Part shown: piece by piece, positions 1-9,310 of the stretch | How the letters are laid out: the number at the start of each line of letters is the position of its first letter | Numbering within the stretch: position 1 is the stretch's first letter | Assembly: GCA_028583415.1 (NCBI GenBank) | Contig: CM053266.1 | Location: forward strand, 1,347,816-1,411,815 | DNA from: Protea cynaroides | Lineage: Eukaryota > Streptophyta > Magnoliopsida > Proteales > Proteaceae | DNA: 64,000 nt | Reading direction: 5' to 3' | Notes under the pieces: generated by a model | What the model saw: only the letters and a program-made list of their open reading frames with translations | Told to the model about the DNA's origin: nothing | Databases searched by the model: none | Position numbers and translations under genes: made by a program

Positions 1-488
1 TTAACATTGTACCCATAGCCATTTGCAATCCTTCCCAAAACTTGGAAGTAAATCGTGGATCTCTATCGGACACAATGCTTTCTGGAACACCATGTAATCG
101 AACAATGTTATCCACATACAGCTTCGCTAACCTTTCTAGTGTATACTGAGGTCGTATAGGTATGAAGCGAGCTGTTTTAGTCAGACAGTCCACAATCACC
201 CAAACTGCGTCAACTACTCGAGGAGTCAATGGTAGTCCCGTGACGAAGACCATAGTGTTGCAGTCCCATTTCCATGCTGGTTCCGATAGTGGCTGCAGCA
301 GTCCTGCGGGTCTTTGTCATTCAGCCTTTACTTTCTGACAATTTAGGCATTGAGACACGAACTTGGCTACATCTGCTTTCATTCCCCTCCACCAATATAT
401 TTTCTTCAGATCATGATACATTTTTGTACTTCCAGGATGTATCGAATAGATGGTGGTATGGGCTTCTTTCATCAGTCGATGTCTAATG
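1..488 (-). pseudogene. Integrase remnant of gypsy element 1
   Basis: Minus-strand integrase, truncated by the window edge. The N-terminal zinc-binding module is visible (histidines in EAH and SIHPG, then CLNC, encoded about 317-450), followed by the start of the catalytic core. An in-frame TGA at 317-319 ends the first part directly after the zinc module. The core continues in the same frame with the conserved WKWD stretch and later SDRDPRF. The codon at 248-250 that should be the first catalytic Asp (MDF in element 2) reads Val (MVF), so the enzyme would be inactive even without the stop. The catalytic Glu lies beyond the window. The upstream end was joined to the RNase H/connection region at 2891 before the solo LTR inserted. 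Confidence 0.88.
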
Positions 489-855
489 TCCATTGTAGAA
501 CCTACATGTAAATTTTGGTACGAAATTTCTTTTAAGGGTGGTGGAGTTATAAGACCCGCACTCTGAAAACCCGGTCTAAACCTTGGTTTTGTGTCATGAC
601 AGGTCTTCCGATCATCACCGGGCCAGACGGGGCAAGCGGATAACAAAAAGGTACAAAATCGGACCAAAGTCGACCAATTATACCTGATTTTAGGTATACC
701 GGTCGATGGTACCGATCTTGGTACAGGTCAACCGGTATGGCCTGCGCAGCTATGTGCGGGAATCTGGAAATTGGTCTCTACGGGTCCCTCTTTCCTGATT
801 TCAAATCCTAGAAGTTTCCTAATCCTAGTAGGGTTACTAAACCCTATTTCTAGCC

Positions 856-863
856 TATAAATA
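856..863 (+). promoter_or_regulatory. TATA box of solo LTR
   Basis: TATAAATA lies about 360 bp inside the LTR. The related LTRs carry TATATAAA at the same relative place. A purine-rich leader with AAACCCTA boxes follows, as expected for the U3/R boundary. Confidence 0.7.
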
Positions 864-1523
864 CACCCTTAATCCTCCTCAAATCCTTTCCATTGTCTCT
901 CGCAAACCCTAGAGAAGAGAAAGAGGTGGAAAAGGAGAAGGAGCTAGGAAGAAGAAGGAGGTGCCGCCATTACGGTTCGACGACGCTCTCATTACGCCAG
1001 TCAACGGTAAGTGTTTGAATCCATCTTCTTACCCTATGTTACTTGTGTGGGTGGATCAATACCATGCAAAGTAGGTATTGATCTAAAACCCTAAATTGGC
1101 CAATAAACCCTAAGTTGTCGTCAAACCCTAGATTCGAGTTTCGAGATGATATTCATCGAAACGAGACTTGAATGAGTTGGGGATAACTCTAAGTCAAAGC
1201 CTAGACTTAGAATGGATAGGAGAAACCCTGAAAATCCATGGAGGATGATCGACGGCTGTCGAAAAACCCATGTATGGTCTTCCGGAGACATACCGGTCGA
1301 CTATACCGGTTGCACATAGTGCGACCGGTATGTTGCGACCGCTACCTCTCGGGAGGTTATTTGTGGGGACCGGCTGACCATACCGGTCGCCAGTCTTTCC
1401 CACAGAGCTGCGACCGATATATGCCACCGGTCGTCTCTGTGAGGGTATTTGTAACCCTGTTGGTTTTCGATCAACATGAGACTCTATGAAGGTTATTTTA
1501 ATGAAACCCTAATAATATTGTAG

Positions 1524-1583
1524 GACTTTGTGACATATCGTTTGGACCTTGCGACGTGGAGCAAGATATTGAACGAGCGTCAG
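1524..1583 (+). other. Predicted internal exon 2 of LTR gene (solo LTR 1)
   Basis: A 60-nt segment preceded by TATTGTAG and followed by GTAAGGG. The upstream exon would end at 1006, where GTAAGTG begins (intron 1 1007-1523). Segments of exactly 60 nt with the same borders occur in the three related LTRs (35483, 42616, 61403). In the phase that joins exon 3 it encodes a stretch with two conserved Cys and the ending ERAS/KRAS. Confidence 0.5.
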
Positions 1584-2475
1584 GTAAGGGAATCTGACCT
1601 AAACCTAATAATTAATGGACAGTAAATTATTGTTAATCACCTGATTATATGAGATGTGTTGTCTGTGCATATTCACATGCCATCCTTTACTTTCAGTTAT
1701 TATTACTGTTCATGCATTGATAGGATGTGATTGTTAGGCATGTGATTGTTTTCGTTAGTGTATGGAGTGGGGCATGGGACTGGGATCGCTCTTCACATTA
1801 GCACCTTGTGTAGTATTCTGTCTTAACATGCTTGGTACGGGTGGGGTATCAGGGGAAGGTCGTGGTACGGTGGTCTCTGATATTGATGTTGTCCCGGCCA
1901 TTGTTATGTGGTTCTGAGGATTTCGAGTCGACGCTGGCTTGTCCACGATGCTTTAGCTCTATCTCTATGCCATAGGGAGTTATGATGGGATAGGGTCTAC
2001 CTGCGTTATGTATCTATCCTAGTGGGTTAGTTGCGGATAGGGCATCAGGGGAGGTGTGGGAATGCCTTAGCTCTATCTCTATGCCGTAGACGGCTGTGCT
2101 GGGATAGAGCATACAGTGATGACATATAGGATTGGTTAGTTGCGAACCCAGTTTGCGAGCCCTGGCCAGTAGGGGCTTAGGTACTGGTATGGGTAGAGTA
2201 TCAGGGGAGGTACGTGGGTATCTTAGCTCTATCTCTATTCCATGGTGGGTGCATGTGGGCCAATGGGGGTGTGATCCATGAGGTGCCACACACTCGTGTA
2301 TAGAGGTGCGGGGGCCACCAAACCTTTCTATAGCACATTGCAAACTTAAAACCAGACCACAGCATAAAACTGATTGTTACTCATGCATAATATTATGAAA
2401 CTGTCTAATTGTCTTACTGAGCTGTGTTGGTAGCTCACCCCTTGTATATATACATGTTTTTAGATGTTGATGCAG

Positions 2476-2597
2476 GTTACACTGTGGACGACTATGTGAA
2501 CGCTCCGACGTACGGTGGTGTGGCTGCTCTGGATGTACAAGCAGGGGAGGACGAGCATGATGCTTCATGCGAGTGCCCTTTCTGCGTGTACCTGTGA
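2476..2597 (+). CDS. LTR-encoded small Cys-motif ORF, terminal exon (solo LTR 1)
   Basis: A 122-nt open segment after the acceptor GATGCAG (ending 2475), closed by TGA at 2595-2597. It encodes 39 residues in phase with the 60-nt exon at 1524-1583. It starts YTVDDYVNAPTYGG, has an acidic AGEDEHD patch and ends CECPFCVYL. The same length, stop position and Cys spacing occur in the diverged LTR of element 1 (9189-9310, minus). There 22 of 39 residues are identical, but about 15 of those 22 codons differ synonymously. This pattern suggests selection on the protein. I do not recognise the family. No clear ATG is present in the first exon of this copy, so the start is unresolved. It could also be a relic of a captured gene. 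Splicing is inferred from borders only. Confidence 0.55.
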
Positions 2598-2890
2598 TCG
2601 GATTTTGTTTATTTGTTTCAGTTATTTTCGTTTGATATTAAAGGGATGTAAAAGATATTTATTTTATGTGTTTGAATTTGGATAATGGAATATTTATTTA
2701 AATTATCAATAGATACTCAGTTCATTCTATTTAAAGTCTTCCGCTATATATTTATATTCTGATTGTGGTTATGTGTAATGGTTTGTATGGGTGGACACGG
2801 CCTATTCGAGATCCTGGTGTGAACCGTTGGTTCAATGACGGTTCACTCACACCATTCTGGTTGGATCAGAATTTAGGGTGTGACATCCAT

Positions 2891-3426
2891 ACTTTCTGTT
2901 TTAGGTACACATATTCTTCCTTTATATTTCAGTACTTTCTTGTCGTCCAAGGTGAACTCAGGACTCGTCCTACCTTTCTCAATATCTTCTTCTACTGTTC
3001 TCAGATAAGGATCTGCTTTGATAGCTGTCTTCACTTCGTCCACTATATCCGGTATAATCTTCAATGCCGCGAACATATTCGAAAACCGATGAATAAACCC
3101 TTGGTTGGCTGATTCATCCGTTGTATCTATCACATATTGTTCGTTTCCGTGATTGAATACCATTCCGTTGGTACACATTGTTGCAGTCGTGCTAACTTCT
3201 CCTTGAGATTTAATCATTGTTTTTCTACTTAATGCATCCGCTACTACGTTCTCTTTTCCCGGATGATACTGGATATCACAATCATAGTCTTTCAATAGTT
3301 CCAGCCATCTTCTTTGTCTCATATTCAACTCCTTTTGATTAAATAAATAAGTAAGACTTTTATGGTCCGACTTAATCTAAAATTTCTCTCCGTATAGGTA
3401 ATGTCTCCATATCTTGACAACATGTA
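2891..3426 (-). pseudogene. RNase H C-terminal/connection remnant, element 1
   Basis: Minus-strand continuation of pol between RNase H and integrase. The conserved end of RNase H ([34 protein letters not shown]) is readable, and a less conserved spacer runs to the solo-LTR junction at 2885/2891. An in-frame TAG at 3377-3379 and a frameshift between about 3380 and 3460 separate it from the upstream RNase H half. In an intact element this domain degrades the RNA strand of the RNA/DNA hybrid during reverse transcription. Confidence 0.88.
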
Positions 3427-4599
3427 CTACTGCCGCAAGCTCCAGATCATGAGTGGGAAAATTTTCTCATGTACCTTTAACTGTCTTGAAGCATAAGCAA
3501 TTACTTGCTCTCCTTGCATAAGCACACATCCTAGTCCCAATCCCGACGCATCAGTGTATAAATTAAATGTCTGTACTGGCATGGGAATAGTCAACATCGG
3601 GGTAGATATCAATCTGGTCTTCAGTGTTTGGAAACTCTTCTCACATTTATCGGTCCACACAAAATTTTCACCTTTCTTGGTCAAACTGGTGAGAGGTACA
3701 GCAATCCGAGAACAGTCTTCTACGAATCTCTGATAATAACCAGCTAGACCCAGAAAACTTTTGATTTCCGAAACACTCTTTGGTGCTTCCCACTTTACAA
3801 TAGCCTCGATCTTGCTGGGGTCCACTTTGATTCCTTCAGGGGATACTACATGGCCTAGGAATGCGACTTCACTTAGCCAAAACTCACACTTTGAAAATTT
3901 GGCATATAGCTTCTCTTTCCTTAAACGCTGTAGGGCTACGTTTAGGTTCTTGATATGGATTTCCTTGTCCTTGGAATATACCAATATGTCATCAATAAAT
4001 ACTATAACCGACGTATCCAACATATCGTGGAAAACTTGGTTCATAAGTTCCATGAACGTTGCCGGTGCATTAGTTAATCCGAAAGACATAACCAAAAATT
4101 CATAATGTCCATATCTGGTCCTGAATGTTGTATTTGGAATATCCCCTTCATTAATCTTCAGCTGATGATAGCCTGATCAAAGATCGATCTTAGAAAATAC
4201 TCTTGCTCCTTGTAACTGATCGAACAAGTCATCGATCCGAGGTAATGGATATCGATTCTTGATTGTCAGTTTATTCAACTCCCGATAATCGATGCATAAT
4301 CGAACGCTACCATCCTTCTTCTTTACGAACAACACCGGTGCCCCCCATGGAGATATACTGGGTCGAATATAACCTTTGTCTAGTAGTTCTTGTAGTTGCA
4401 CCTTCAGTTCTTTTAGTTCCGTAGGAGCCATTATATAGGGTGCTTTTGATACGGGTGCGGCTCCAGGTACAAGGTCTATCACAAACTCTGTGGCTCGGTC
4501 GGGTGGTAATCCGGGTAGTTCCTCCGAAAATACGTCAGGATAGTCCCGCACAACATCTATATCTTCCATTCGTGGCACGTCCTTGGTTAGGTTGACCAC
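3427..4599 (-). pseudogene. Reverse transcriptase / RNase H N-terminal remnant, element 1
   Basis: Minus-strand RT of Ty3/gypsy type. Motifs in order: [72 protein letters not shown], and the catalytic [10 protein letters not shown], with the Asp pair encoded at 3988-3993. RNase H begins with [20 protein letters not shown] at 4177-4179 interrupts the frame right after FSKIDL (an Arg codon at this place in element 2), then the same frame reads on. A frameshift near 3450 breaks RNase H. A second frameshift near 4615 separates this region from protease. Confidence 0.92.
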
Positions 4600-4604
4600 G
4601 GATA

Positions 4605-5040
4605 CTAGATACCCGATTGTCCCTTCTTAAGGCACTTCTTAGCCTTCAGTGCTGAAAGTATGAGCTTGCGTCTCCGGGGAAGTTTGGTTCCCGAAAAACT
4701 TAGTTCTACCCCTTCTTTGTCTTTGAACGTTAGCTTCTTTTTGGCGCATAATAGATTTGTAGAATGCCGAGCTAGCCAGTCCATTCCCAAGATGACATCA
4801 AAGTCTGTCATCTCAAGTTGTATCAAGGTTGCATATAAAGTCTTCTCTCCAATGAGAACTGGACATGGTCCATAACCTTTCTCTAGTTCCACCTCTAATC
4901 CCATCGGTGACCGTACAAGTAGTTTGTAGTCTAATGTTTTGATGGGTAATTTTTTCTTCTTTCCAAATGACACAGATATAAATGAATGAGTAGCTCCGGA
5001 ATCGAAGAGTACTCTGGCAGGTACGCCATTTATAGGTACA
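4605..5040 (-). pseudogene. Retropepsin-like protease remnant, element 1
   Basis: The aspartic protease domain lies between gag and RT on the minus strand. The active-site motif LFDSGATHSF is intact, with the DSG codons at 4995-5003. The second conserved block, VILGMDWL, and the segment KLPRRRKLILSALKAKKCL follow. The link to gag (about 5040-5109) has in-frame stops, and the link to RT is shifted near 4615. In a working element this enzyme cuts the Gag-Pol polyprotein. Confidence 0.88.
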
Positions 5041-5108
5041 ATACCTATGATTTATCTTTACTTAGTCTACATGCTCATTCAATGTAATTTTAACTTTAAA
5101 AGTTTCAG

Positions 5109-6356
5109 TCATACCTGTGACCACATCGGGTGATGCGGCCGCATCCTCGGACGTAACAGCATATACCCGTCCTTGATGGAATTGCTTTTTGGGCTTAGGG
5201 CACTCCCTTGCCATATGTCCCGGCTGGTTGCAGTTAAAACACTTCGGACCTTCAGAATTTGGCTTTTACTGAGGTTGAGCTGCTGGAATAGTCTTGGTTG
5301 CAGCAGTAAAATTCCGAGGATGGAAAGGTTATACGTCCTGTTATTGCCTCCGTTGTAGGAATTCCCGGCTGGCCTTTTTATGCCTCTGTTCTGAGTAAAG
5401 TAACTCTCCTTTTGGCTCGATTCAATCACTCGAGCAATCTGGACAGCTTCATTATAAATTTTCTTCTCTAAGCCCAGAACGTGTTCCCTGATGCTTCCTC
5501 TCAGTCCCGTGACAAACCTACGGGTTTTGGTATCTTCTTCTTGCATGCTAGCCGGTGCAAAGAAAAATAGCTCTTCGTAGCGCTGTTGATATGAGTCCAC
5601 AGTCATCTGTCCCTGATATAGGCTCAGGAACTCCTTCTCCATCGAAATTTTGAAGCTCCGTGGAAAATATTTCTCAAAGAAGGCTTCTTTATATATAGCC
5701 CATGTCAGTAGGGCGTGCTTGGTCAGTAGATATGTCTTCGTTGATTTCCACCAATGAAGTGCGTCGCCCTTGAGCATGAAGGTGGCGCATAGTACTTTCT
5801 CTTCCTCCGTGATAGTCATCATGAGGAAATTTCTCTCCATCTCGTCTATCCAGTGGGCTGGCCACAACGGATCAGACGGTTTGCCGTTGAATTCTTTGGG
5901 TTTGATCTTCAAAAATCTCTCTACTAGTCGGGAGTGGTCCAACTGGTTTTGGGGGTTTGCCCCAAACATATCGTGTGGATACTGGTAATTACCCTGAGCT
6001 GCTTCTGGAACCTGCACTGGAATCTGTGCAGCAGGTTGTGGAGGTGTCTGATGAGCTGAGTGGTTACCCACCAGTGCTGCACTGGCTTGCCCTGTGTACA
6101 TGGGTGCAGCCTGAGTGGCTTGAAACATAATTCCCATGGCAACCTGCATCTGAGCCTGTGCGTGTTGCATCTGCTACAGCTGCTGTGCCAGATTCATCAC
6201 CACTGTTGCTAGCTCTGGTGGTGGAGGTGGAAAATTTGTAGGGTTTGCTGATTCTGGATTACTCGACCCGTAATTATTCTCTTGACTAGTCTCCTCCACA
6301 GGTGGTGGTGGTGGGACTGCACTTCGGGTCTGTCGGGTTACTCTACGTCCAGACAT
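5109..6356 (-). pseudogene. Gag remnant, element 1
   Basis: Minus-strand gag. I chose the ATG at 6354-6356, giving MSGRRVTRQTRSAVPPPPP, a basic then proline-rich start typical of plant Tekay-like gag. A TAG at 6174-6176 interrupts a glutamine-rich stretch and the frame then reads on. The retrotransposon gag domain is recognisable around FLKIKPKEFNGKPSDP, WIDEMERNF and GDALHWWKS. A frameshift near 5330 leads into the wrong frame. The zinc knuckle CFNCNQPGHMAREC (C-x2-C-x4-H-x4-C) is encoded at 5200-5241 in the other frame, just after a TAA at 5266-5268. Gag would form the particle and bind RNA through the knuckle. Element 2 lacks nearly all of this gene. Confidence 0.9.
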
Positions 6357-6492
6357 GATTCCTTTCGGTGATTGGTGGTGCCTGAAAATTGTCAAAATAG
6401 GTGAGAAGTTATTTATATTTCATGTAGGCATCCTAACCGATAATCAATTCCAATTTTATCTCATTTTATAAAAAAAATACTGTCTTTCTATA

Positions 6493-6709
6493 CAGGGTCG
6501 ATGGTGAGGGTCGATGGTATGTCCGACCCTTGGTATCCGACCCTGGGAATGACCTGTTGTTCCCGAGAGCTGAGGGTTGATGCGAGGGTCGATGGGTGTC
6601 CGACCCTCAGTTCCGACCGTTGATTTTCTGTTAGATTCCCGATAGTCGAGGGTCGATGGGAGGGTCGATTCGATGGTCGATGGTTCTAGTTGAATTGTCC
6701 AACCCTCGG
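6493..6709. repeat. GAGGGTCGA-rich motif cluster
   Basis: Dense degenerate copies of GAGGGTCGATGG and its complement (CCGACCCT) lie between the gag start and the predicted antisense exon. The same motif clusters inside this element's LTR at about 10303-10445 and 10935-11080. It lies where a divergent promoter for gag leader and antisense ORF could sit, but no function is shown. Confidence 0.7.
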
Positions 6710-6863
6710 ACCAAAAGTCAGATTTTTAAGATCCGATTCTGGGTCATTTCTCAATATTCCTCCTCCGTTTCGACTCGTCTCTCCTCTCTGAGTTGCTACA
6801 GTGCTACTCTACCGTTTTTGATCGGTTTGACTCCGGGTTTCGACGTCCACGTCATCACTACAG

Positions 6864-7304
6864 GTATGTCTTCCCATTTTTACCTGTTTCTAGGTTTCCA
6901 TTTCTAGGTTTTTACACATTTAACTTGTATTTTCCAAATTAAACTTTTTCTAACCGTAAAAATTCGATTTTTATTGGGGGCTTTTGTTATTGGCATCTCG
7001 AGGGACGAAAGCCCTCAAAATTTTTTGAGTTTCATCGGTTGGTTATCGAGAAACTTGAATTTCCCCTTTTTGCCCTAATTTGTCAAAATTTTCTATTTTT
7101 CTTGAATTTCTTCAAATTGGACATCGTTAGTTAAAATTTCCTACTGCATGTGGGTTGTAGGGTATGTTTAAACCTTCGTAAGTTCTCATTCCCACTTGTA
7201 TGGTGAGAAAGGGGACTTTATGGTCAACTTATGTCGTTATTACATCAAATTTCAGATTTTTATCCTATTAATTTCTTATTTTCCTTCTCTTTCTTATTTT
7301 GCAG
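6864..7304 (+). other. Predicted 5' UTR intron of antisense ORF
   Basis: The donor CACTACAG/GTATGTC at 6863/6864 and the pyrimidine-rich acceptor TTATTTTGCAG ending at 7304 bound a 441-bp T-rich segment. The accessory ORF's ATG follows 5 nt later (ATACCATGG, a good plant start context). Together this suggests a spliced leader for the antisense transcript. No transcript data are available. Confidence 0.45.
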
Positions 7305-7309
7305 ATACC

Positions 7310-8627
7310 ATGGCTCGTACCAAAATACCCAGAGTGTGTGATCCACTTCGCTTCCGTTCTAACGAAGCCGAGGCACAGTATGCCGATTATGCCCGTAAGA
7401 AAGTGGAAGGGGGTCGTATGGTGAACTTGGCTGAGCTAGCCTTGTTCAATGTAGAAAGGGCATTTGGTGATATGGGGTGGCTCCCTGTCATCTCCTACGA
7501 TGCGTGCACATGCCCGGATTTGGTGCGTCAGTTCTATTGTAATCTCCAGGTGGTGGGGAATTACAATGACGTTGAGCATGGTCAGGAGTTGCGCATCACC
7601 AGTTACGTTAAAGAGGTGCACATCTACTTTGATTATCGGCAACTGGCTGATCTGTTGGGCATACCTATGATGGCCCCATGGTGTACTGTGCGCCTGGAGA
7701 GCCACAGTTCGTTTCTATGGAGATGAGGGCAGAGATCGACAACCAGTTGCTCCGTCCTGATCGATGGCAGATGAGAGCTTGTTACTTGCGTCCAGCTCCA
7801 CGGGTCTTCTGCAAGATTATCCAGCATAATCTGATCCCACAGAGTGGACACTATGAGCGGGTTCCTCAGCTGACCCAGTTTTTGATCTACAGCATCTGCA
7901 CTCGCCAGCCCGTCTGCCTTCCATACATCATCATACGGACTATGATTAGTGCTACATTGTCCGGTCATAGGGGTAATCTACCCTATGGACACATGATTAC
8001 AGTCCTTATGACCCGTCTGGGGGTTGACTTGGTAGATGAGAAGATCCAGGAGAAGACCTTCTCATAGCCTCTAGATTGGGAGGCAATCTGCAAGATGGGT
8101 ATGCGGGATGCCCAGGTTAGTGATGAGGAGAGGAACAAGAGATGGTGCGTCCTCACACTCGTGTCGAGATGGCTGACACCAAGGCTGCTGCTGCCGCTGC
8201 TAGGGTTCGCGTTGATCCTGTCGACGATGATGACCATATGTATATGGACGACGACTCGATACCACCACCTTCACCCCCACCTGCGGCTGGTGTTGGTACT
8301 TCTTCTGCTGCGGATCCAGTACCTGAGGCTGGTCCTTCTCATGCGGCTGGTCCTTCACTCCCACCTTCTGACATGATGGAGATGCTGCAGGAGATCAGGG
8401 AGGCTCAGTGCAGATCTGATCTGAGGATGGAGGAGTTGCTAGACGCCCAGCGTATGAGGGTGGATGAGCTGTTATCGGTGCAGCGGGCGACTGATAGGAG
8501 GGTAGCCGATCTTGCAGCTAGTCTCCAGACGACCCAGACTCAGGTGGCTTGGTTGAATTGGGTCAATGCTGAGGACTATGATCGAGATCGTGAGGCACCA
8601 CCTCCTCCTTCACCCCCAGCTTCCTGA
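7310..8627 (+). pseudogene. Antisense accessory ORF, plant transposon-protein-like
   Basis: This gene lies antisense to gag-pol between gag and the primer-binding site. It starts MARTKIPRVCDPLRF at 7310. The first frame, to 7726, has the pattern LVRQFYCNL and VHIYFDYRQLADLLGIP, which recalls the 'putative plant transposon protein' family (PF20167) by memory. A frameshift near 7680 moves it to the frame ending at 8067 (stop at TCATAG). A further shift near 8100-8200 leads to the last frame, ending at 8627. That tail is Ala/Pro-rich, then probably coiled-coil (MEMLQEIREAQ onwards), then PPPPSPPAS. A shortened homologue sits antisense in element 2 (37199-37800), so the placement is inherited. 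Role unknown. Confidence 0.72.
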
Positions 8628-8887
8628 TTGTATTTATTTTCTTGTACTACAGAGTAACTGTCCGGGTTGTGGACTGTACTCTGCTTTAGTTATGTATATA
8701 CATTTTGTTTCTCTCTCTCTTTGTATGTAACTTATTTCCCCTTTTATAGATGCATTATTCGCTTTTTAAATTTGGCCTCAATCATCACTGGTGCTTACAG
8801 TGGGTTTATATTAAAGCTTTTAATTTATCCTATCTCAGTTCACTATTGTCTCGAATGTATGTTAGTTCAGCGGACAAGGCCTGAGAC
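8628..8887. other. Leader between accessory ORF and primer-binding site
   Basis: Noncoding on both strands. The segment TACAGAGTAACTGTCC just after the ORF has a counterpart in element 2 near 37133, so this is the shared 3' flank of the antisense ORF. I see nothing else in it. Confidence 0.5.
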
Positions 8888-8899
8888 GCTCTGATACCA
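8888..8899 (-). promoter_or_regulatory. Primer-binding site (tRNA-iMet), element 1
   Basis: On the minus strand this reads TGGTATCAGAGC, complementary to the 3' end of plant initiator tRNA-Met. It sits 3 nt (ACT) inside the LTR end at 8903, the same spacing as in element 2. Confidence 0.92.
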
Positions 8900-9188
8900 A
8901 GTTGTCACACCCCAATTTTGGTCTAACCAGAATGGTGTGATGAACCGCTAATAAACCAACGGTGCAACCAGGATCTCAAATAGGCTATCCCCGCGTTATC
9001 TAAACTTATACACATCCGTAATCATAATCAGAGTAAATACACAATAGCGGATGTCTTATAATAACATCAACTGAGAAACTAAGATGATATCATTAATTTA
9101 ATAGCAATTATTCTATTTTCAACTGAGACATAAATAAATATCAACTACAAGTCTTTATTAAATTCAATAAAAGAAACCTATAAAATAT

Positions 9189-9310
9189 CTAATCAAATAC
9201 ACACGAGTTGCACTCGCAAGAGGAGTCGTGTGTATCCTCTTCAGCTCCAGCTTCCATTGCTGCCACGTTCCCGTACGCAGATGCATTCATAAAGTCTTCA
9301 ACGGTATAAC
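9189..9310 (-). CDS. LTR-encoded small Cys-motif ORF, terminal exon (element 1 LTR)
   Basis: Minus-strand 122-nt open segment after the acceptor GATGATGCAG. It encodes 39 residues and stops with TAG at 9189-9191. It starts YTVEDFMNASAYGN and ends CECNSCVFD. Residue-by-residue alignment without gaps to the copy at 2476-2597 gives 22 of 39 identities. The Cys residues are at positions 31, 33 and 36 in both, and the stop is at the same codon. Most shared residues use different codons, so the similarity is at protein level rather than recent DNA copying. The matching exon 2 could not be found in this LTR; the candidate near 10140-10240 has stops. This is the key comparison supporting a real small protein. 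Confidence 0.55.

Larger units (their letters stand above)
494..2885 (+). mobile_element. Solo LTR inserted in element 1 pol
   Basis: A 2392-bp LTR flanked by a perfect 5-bp target duplication TCCAT (489-493 and 2886-2890). Removing it and one TCCAT restores an uninterrupted pol frame across the RNase H/integrase junction, which fixes both edges. It begins TGTAGAACC and ends TGTGACA. Homologous LTRs at 34510, 41623 and 60407 start about 54 bp further in, at TGTAAGACC or its equivalent (here TATAAGACCC at 548). This copy therefore carries extra sequence including an internal purine tract at 534-546. It contains a TATA box, ACCGGT-rich segments, AAACCCTA boxes, three copies of a TAGCTCTATCTCTAT block (about 1951, 2068, 2224) and the predicted LTR exons. 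No internal region remains, so it is a recombination-derived solo LTR. Confidence 0.93.

Noticed and set aside
1080..1140. Interstitial telomere repeat (AAACCCT)n
   Set aside because: The boxes are separated by unrelated sequence and recur at the same place in each LTR, so they are LTR promoter or leader elements and not telomeric tandem arrays.
4612..4622. Programmed frameshift between protease and RT
   Set aside because: Element 2 reads this junction in one frame until a separate stop. The shift in element 1 is best taken as decay.
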